A stretch of 7,525 nucleotides of DNA from Variovorax sp. (GTDB lineage: Bacteria > Pseudomonadota > Gammaproteobacteria > Burkholderiales > Burkholderiaceae_C): contig JAQGLP010000133.1 of assembly GCA_028292835.1 (NCBI GenBank), positions 1 to 7,525 of the forward strand, given 5' to 3'. Numbering within the stretch: position 1 is the first letter of the stretch; each line of letters starts with the position of its first letter. The notes beneath the pieces were generated by a model that did no database searches, had not been told where the DNA came from, and saw only the letters and a program-made list of their open reading frames with translations. A program made the position numbers and the translations under genes. This document shows positions 5,403 through 7,525 of the stretch, one piece after another.

Positions 5403-7525
5403 TCACGGCACCGCGTGATGCCAGTAGCGGCGCCCGGTCTCCCGCTCGCAGCGTGGCATCCGCGCCGGGTCGCTCGACCACCACAACGCGCCGCAATGGG
5501 CTGAATCGGCCACCCGAATGCCCTGCTGCGCATAGCGCGCCAGCACCTCGGGCGCCGGATGCCCGAATTGGTTGCGGTAGCCGGCCTGCACGATGGCGAG
5601 TTCGGGCCGCACGGCGTCGAGCAGCGCCGCGCTGGAGGAGGTCTTGCTGCCGTGGTGCGGCACCAGGAGCACATCGGCACGCAGCGCGGACTGCGCCTCG
5701 TTCGCGAGGCGCGCCACCAGCGCCGCCTCCTCCGCCCGCTCGATGTCGCCCGCCAGCAATGCCGTGCGGCGCCCGTTGCCGATGCGCAGCACGCACGACA
5801 GCGCGTTCGACTTCTTTGCCGCCTTGTCGTAGTCCGCCGCCAGCGGGTGCAGCACCTCGAACGCGACGCCGTCCCAGGTCCAGCGCTGGCCGGCCTCGCA
5901 GCGTTGCGCTGTTCGCAGCGCCTGCAGCGGGTGCGCGGCCTCGATCGAGCTGGTCAGCGCGGCCTGCGGCTGCATCGCGAGCACGGCGGGTGCGCCGCCG
6001 GTGTGGTCGCTGTCGCGGTGGCTCAGCACGACGGTGTCGAGCCGCTCGTCCAGCGCGCGCAGGAGCGGCACCAGCACGCGGTGGCCGGCGTCGCCCTCCA
6101 GGCTGTAGCGCGGGCCGGTGTCGTAGAGCAGGCTGTGGCCGGCGGTGCGCACCAGCACGGCGTTGCCCTGCCCCACGTCGAGCGCCAGCAGCTCGAACTC
6201 GCCGGGCGCCGGGCGCGGCGTCTGCCACAGGAGCACCGGCAGCAGCAGCGGCACGCCAAGCGCGCGCACCGTCCAGGGCAGGCGCATGGCCAACAGGCTA
6301 CCGCCCGCGACGCCGCCGACGGCAGCCCACAGCGGCGGCACCGGCAGCGACAGCGTGGCGAACGGCCAGCCGGCCAGCAGCCCCAGGAACCCGCCGAGCG
6401 CCTGCACCGCCCAGGCCGCCGCGTCCCACAGCGGCGGCAGCGCCACACCCAGCATGGCCAGCGGCGTGACCACCAGCGTGACCCACGGGATCGCCAGCGC
6501 ATTGGCCAGCAGCCCGACCAGCGAGACCTGCTGGAACAGCAGCAGGGTCAGCGGCGTGAGCGCCAGCGTGATCACCCACTGCTCCCTGAAGAAATGAAGG
6601 AATCGGGCGCTGGTCCCCATCCCATCTGGATTCGTTGCTCCTGAATCCGTAGCAAACAGGACACCGACCGCGACGAAGCTGAGCCAGAAGCCGGCCTGCG
6701 TCAGCGCCCATGGATCGGCCGCCACCACCACCGCGCAGGCCGCGAGCCAGTGTGCCGTCCAGGGCCAGCGCCGCCCGGTCAGGCGCAGCAGCGCCACCGT
6801 GGCCAGCATCAGCACCGTGCGCTGCGACGGCACGCCCCAGCCGCTGAAGAGCGCGTACAGCCCGGCCAGCGCCACGCCGCCCACGAGCGCCGCATTGGGC
6901 GCCGGCCAGCGCAGCGCGAGCCGCCAGCCCAGCGCGTCGCTGTGGCGCCAGAGCCAGCCGACAGCGAGCGCGGCCAGCCAGGCGAACATGGTGATGTGCA
7001 GGCCCGAGATGCTCATCAGGTGGGCGACGCCGGTGGCGCGGAAGATGTCCCAGTCGGCGCGCTCGATGGCGCTCTGGTCGCCCGTGACCAGCGCGGCGAT
7101 CACGCCGGCGGCCTTGCGGTCGGCAACGCGCTCGAACGCCGCGTCGCGCACCGACTGCCGGGCGCGCTCGACGGGGTGCCGCCAGGTGTCACCGAGCAGC
7201 GCGGGAGCCGCATCGCGTGCGCCGGTGCGCACGTAGCCGGTGGCCTGCAGGCCCTGCTCCCACAGCCACAGCTCGTGGTCGAAACCATGCGGATTCAGGT
7301 TGCCATGCGGCGCCTTGAGACGCACCGTCAGCTCCCAGCGCTCGCCGGCATGCACTGCCGGAAGCCCCTGCGAAGCCGGGCCCGGGTCGGGTCCGGGCGC
7401 GTCCGTGGCCGCGGCTGAACCCCATTGCGCCGTGCCACTCGCGTACCAGCCGAGGGACAGCCTCGGCGGCAGGCGCGGCGGTGTGGCGGTGTCCGGGGGG
7501 TCGGCCGCGGGCGCGCGCCCGCGGC
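5403..7525 (-). CDS. comEC: DNA internalisation/competence protein ComEC/Rec2, N-terminus beyond the window
   Basis: ComEC forms the inner-membrane channel that imports single-stranded DNA during natural transformation. The frame is open to the right edge; 706 complete codons before the stop at 5405-5403 are visible. In order: the end of an N-terminal DUF4131-like OB region (AGERWELTVRLKAPHG, near 7348-7300, then NPHGFDHE); the multi-helix Competence domain with MSISGLHITMF (about 7017-6985), many hydrophobic segments and LREQW-like FREQWVITLALTPLTLLLF before LANALAIPWVTLVVTPL; and a C-terminal metallo-beta-lactamase domain with LDVGQGNAVLV (near 6183-6150), YDTGPR, SHRDSDHTGG (near 6027-5998) and VPHHGSKTSS (near 5664-5635). 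The HxDxDH metal site is intact, as in ComEC proteins proposed to have nuclease activity. An internal GTG at 7355 is not the start, because conserved residues continue upstream. Perhaps 100 residues are missing. Confidence 0.93.
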   Translation of the reverse strand, partial: RGRAPAADPPDTATPPRLPPRLSLGWYASGTAQWGSAAATDAPGPDPGPASQGLPAVHAGERWELTVRLKAPHGNLNPHGFDHELWLWEQGLQATGYVRTGARDAAPALLGDTWRHPVERARQSVRDAAFERVADRKAAGVIAALVTGDQSAIERADWDIFRATGVAHLMSISGLHITMFAWLAALAVGWLWRHSDALGWRLALRWPAPNAALVGGVALAGLYALFSGWGVPSQRTVLMLATVALLRLTGRRWPWTAHWLAACAVVVAADPWALTQAGFWLSFVAVGVLFATDSGATNPDGMGTSARFLHFFREQWVITLALTPLTLLLFQQVSLVGLLANALAIPWVTLVVTPLAMLGVALPPLWDAAAWAVQALGGFLGLLAGWPFATLSLPVPPLWAAVGGVAGGSLLAMRLPWTVRALGVPLLLPVLLWQTPRPAPGEFELLALDVGQGNAVLVRTAGHSLLYDTGPRYSLEGDAGHRVLVPLLRALDERLDTVVLSHRDSDHTGGAPAVLAMQPQAALTSSIEAAHPLQALRTAQRCEAGQRWTWDGVAFEVLHPLAADYDKAAKKSNALSCVLRIGNGRRTALLAGDIERAEEAALVARLANEAQSALRADVLLVPHHGSKTSSSAALLDAVRPELAIVQAGYRNQFGHPAPEVLARYAQQGIRVADSAHCGALWWSSDPARMPRCERETGRRYWHHAVP
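6628..6648. repeat. Small inverted repeat inside comEC
   Basis: GGATTC (6628-6633) and GAATCC (6643-6648) can form a 6-bp stem with a 9-nt loop. They sit in a relatively AT-rich patch of comEC (about 6585-6665) coding for the loop ATDSGATNPDGMGTSARF between two membrane helices. No function is evident. Confidence 0.3.
7504..7525. repeat. Perfect 22-bp GC palindrome at the right edge, within comEC
   Basis: The half GCCGCGGGCGC (7504-7514) is followed immediately by its reverse complement GCGCCCGCGGC (7515-7525), with no mismatch and no spacer. The window ends exactly here, so it may extend further. In the comEC frame it encodes an Arg/Gly/Ala/Pro-rich linker. It may simply be GC-rich low complexity. 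Confidence 0.5.

Noticed and set aside
4057..5418. 453-codon plus-strand frame inside glpK
   Set aside because: Arginine-rich off-frame reading of glpK; the GlpK frame carries all conserved kinase motifs over the same bases.
5559..6644. 361-codon plus-strand frame opposite comEC
   Set aside because: Gln/Arg/His-rich antisense reading with no domain; the comEC frame explains the region.
7353..7355. GTG at 7355 as the comEC start
   Set aside because: The open frame continues upstream to the window edge, and the upstream residues (PPRLSLGWY, then AGERWELTVRL just after) read like the ComEC N-terminal domain, so the gene begins beyond the window.

Overview
The window is a GC-rich stretch (roughly 70 % G+C by eye) of a betaproteobacterial chromosome, most likely from the Comamonadaceae (Variovorax/Acidovorax-like). 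That placement is inferred from protein style, base composition and gene order; no marker gene proves it. It is almost fully coding and holds a glycerol-utilisation locus followed by the competence gene comEC. I see no mobile element, CRISPR array, tRNA, rRNA, toxin-antitoxin pair or phage gene.

Layout. On the minus strand, reading leftwards from about 2.93 kb, are glpD (FAD-dependent glycerol-3-phosphate dehydrogenase), glpS (ABC ATPase) and the first 64 codons of glpT (second ABC ATPase), which runs off the left edge. These three genes are packed with a 10-nt overlap and a 1-nt gap, so they form one operon that probably continues with permease and binding-protein genes outside the window. 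On the plus strand from 3.01 kb are glpR (DeoR-family repressor) and glpK (glycerol kinase), overlapping by ATGA. The two operons diverge from an AT-rich gap of about 83 bp that carries TTCGTTT direct repeats, the best candidate for a GlpR operator. A 109-bp convergent gap without a convincing terminator separates glpK from comEC, which lies on the minus strand and is open to the right edge.

How the genes work together. The ABC system (GlpS/GlpT ATPases plus unseen partners) would import glycerol. GlpK phosphorylates it to glycerol-3-phosphate. Membrane-bound GlpD oxidises that to dihydroxyacetone phosphate and feeds electrons to quinone. GlpR would repress both arms until glycerol-3-phosphate accumulates. 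This resembles the Rhizobium glpSTPQUV type of glycerol transport rather than the enteric GlpF facilitator.

I did not find an undescribed system. The points most worth a second look are: (i) GlpS lacks the catalytic H-loop histidine, implying an asymmetric ATPase pair with GlpT; (ii) GlpK lacks the enteric fructose-1,6-bisphosphate site residue and the PTS histidine region; (iii) the 5' end of glpD has a Shine-Dalgarno-led 17-codon ORF out of frame with glpD, followed by overlapping stop/start codons that lead into an in-frame GTG; (iv) a perfect 22-bp palindrome lies in comEC at the right edge.
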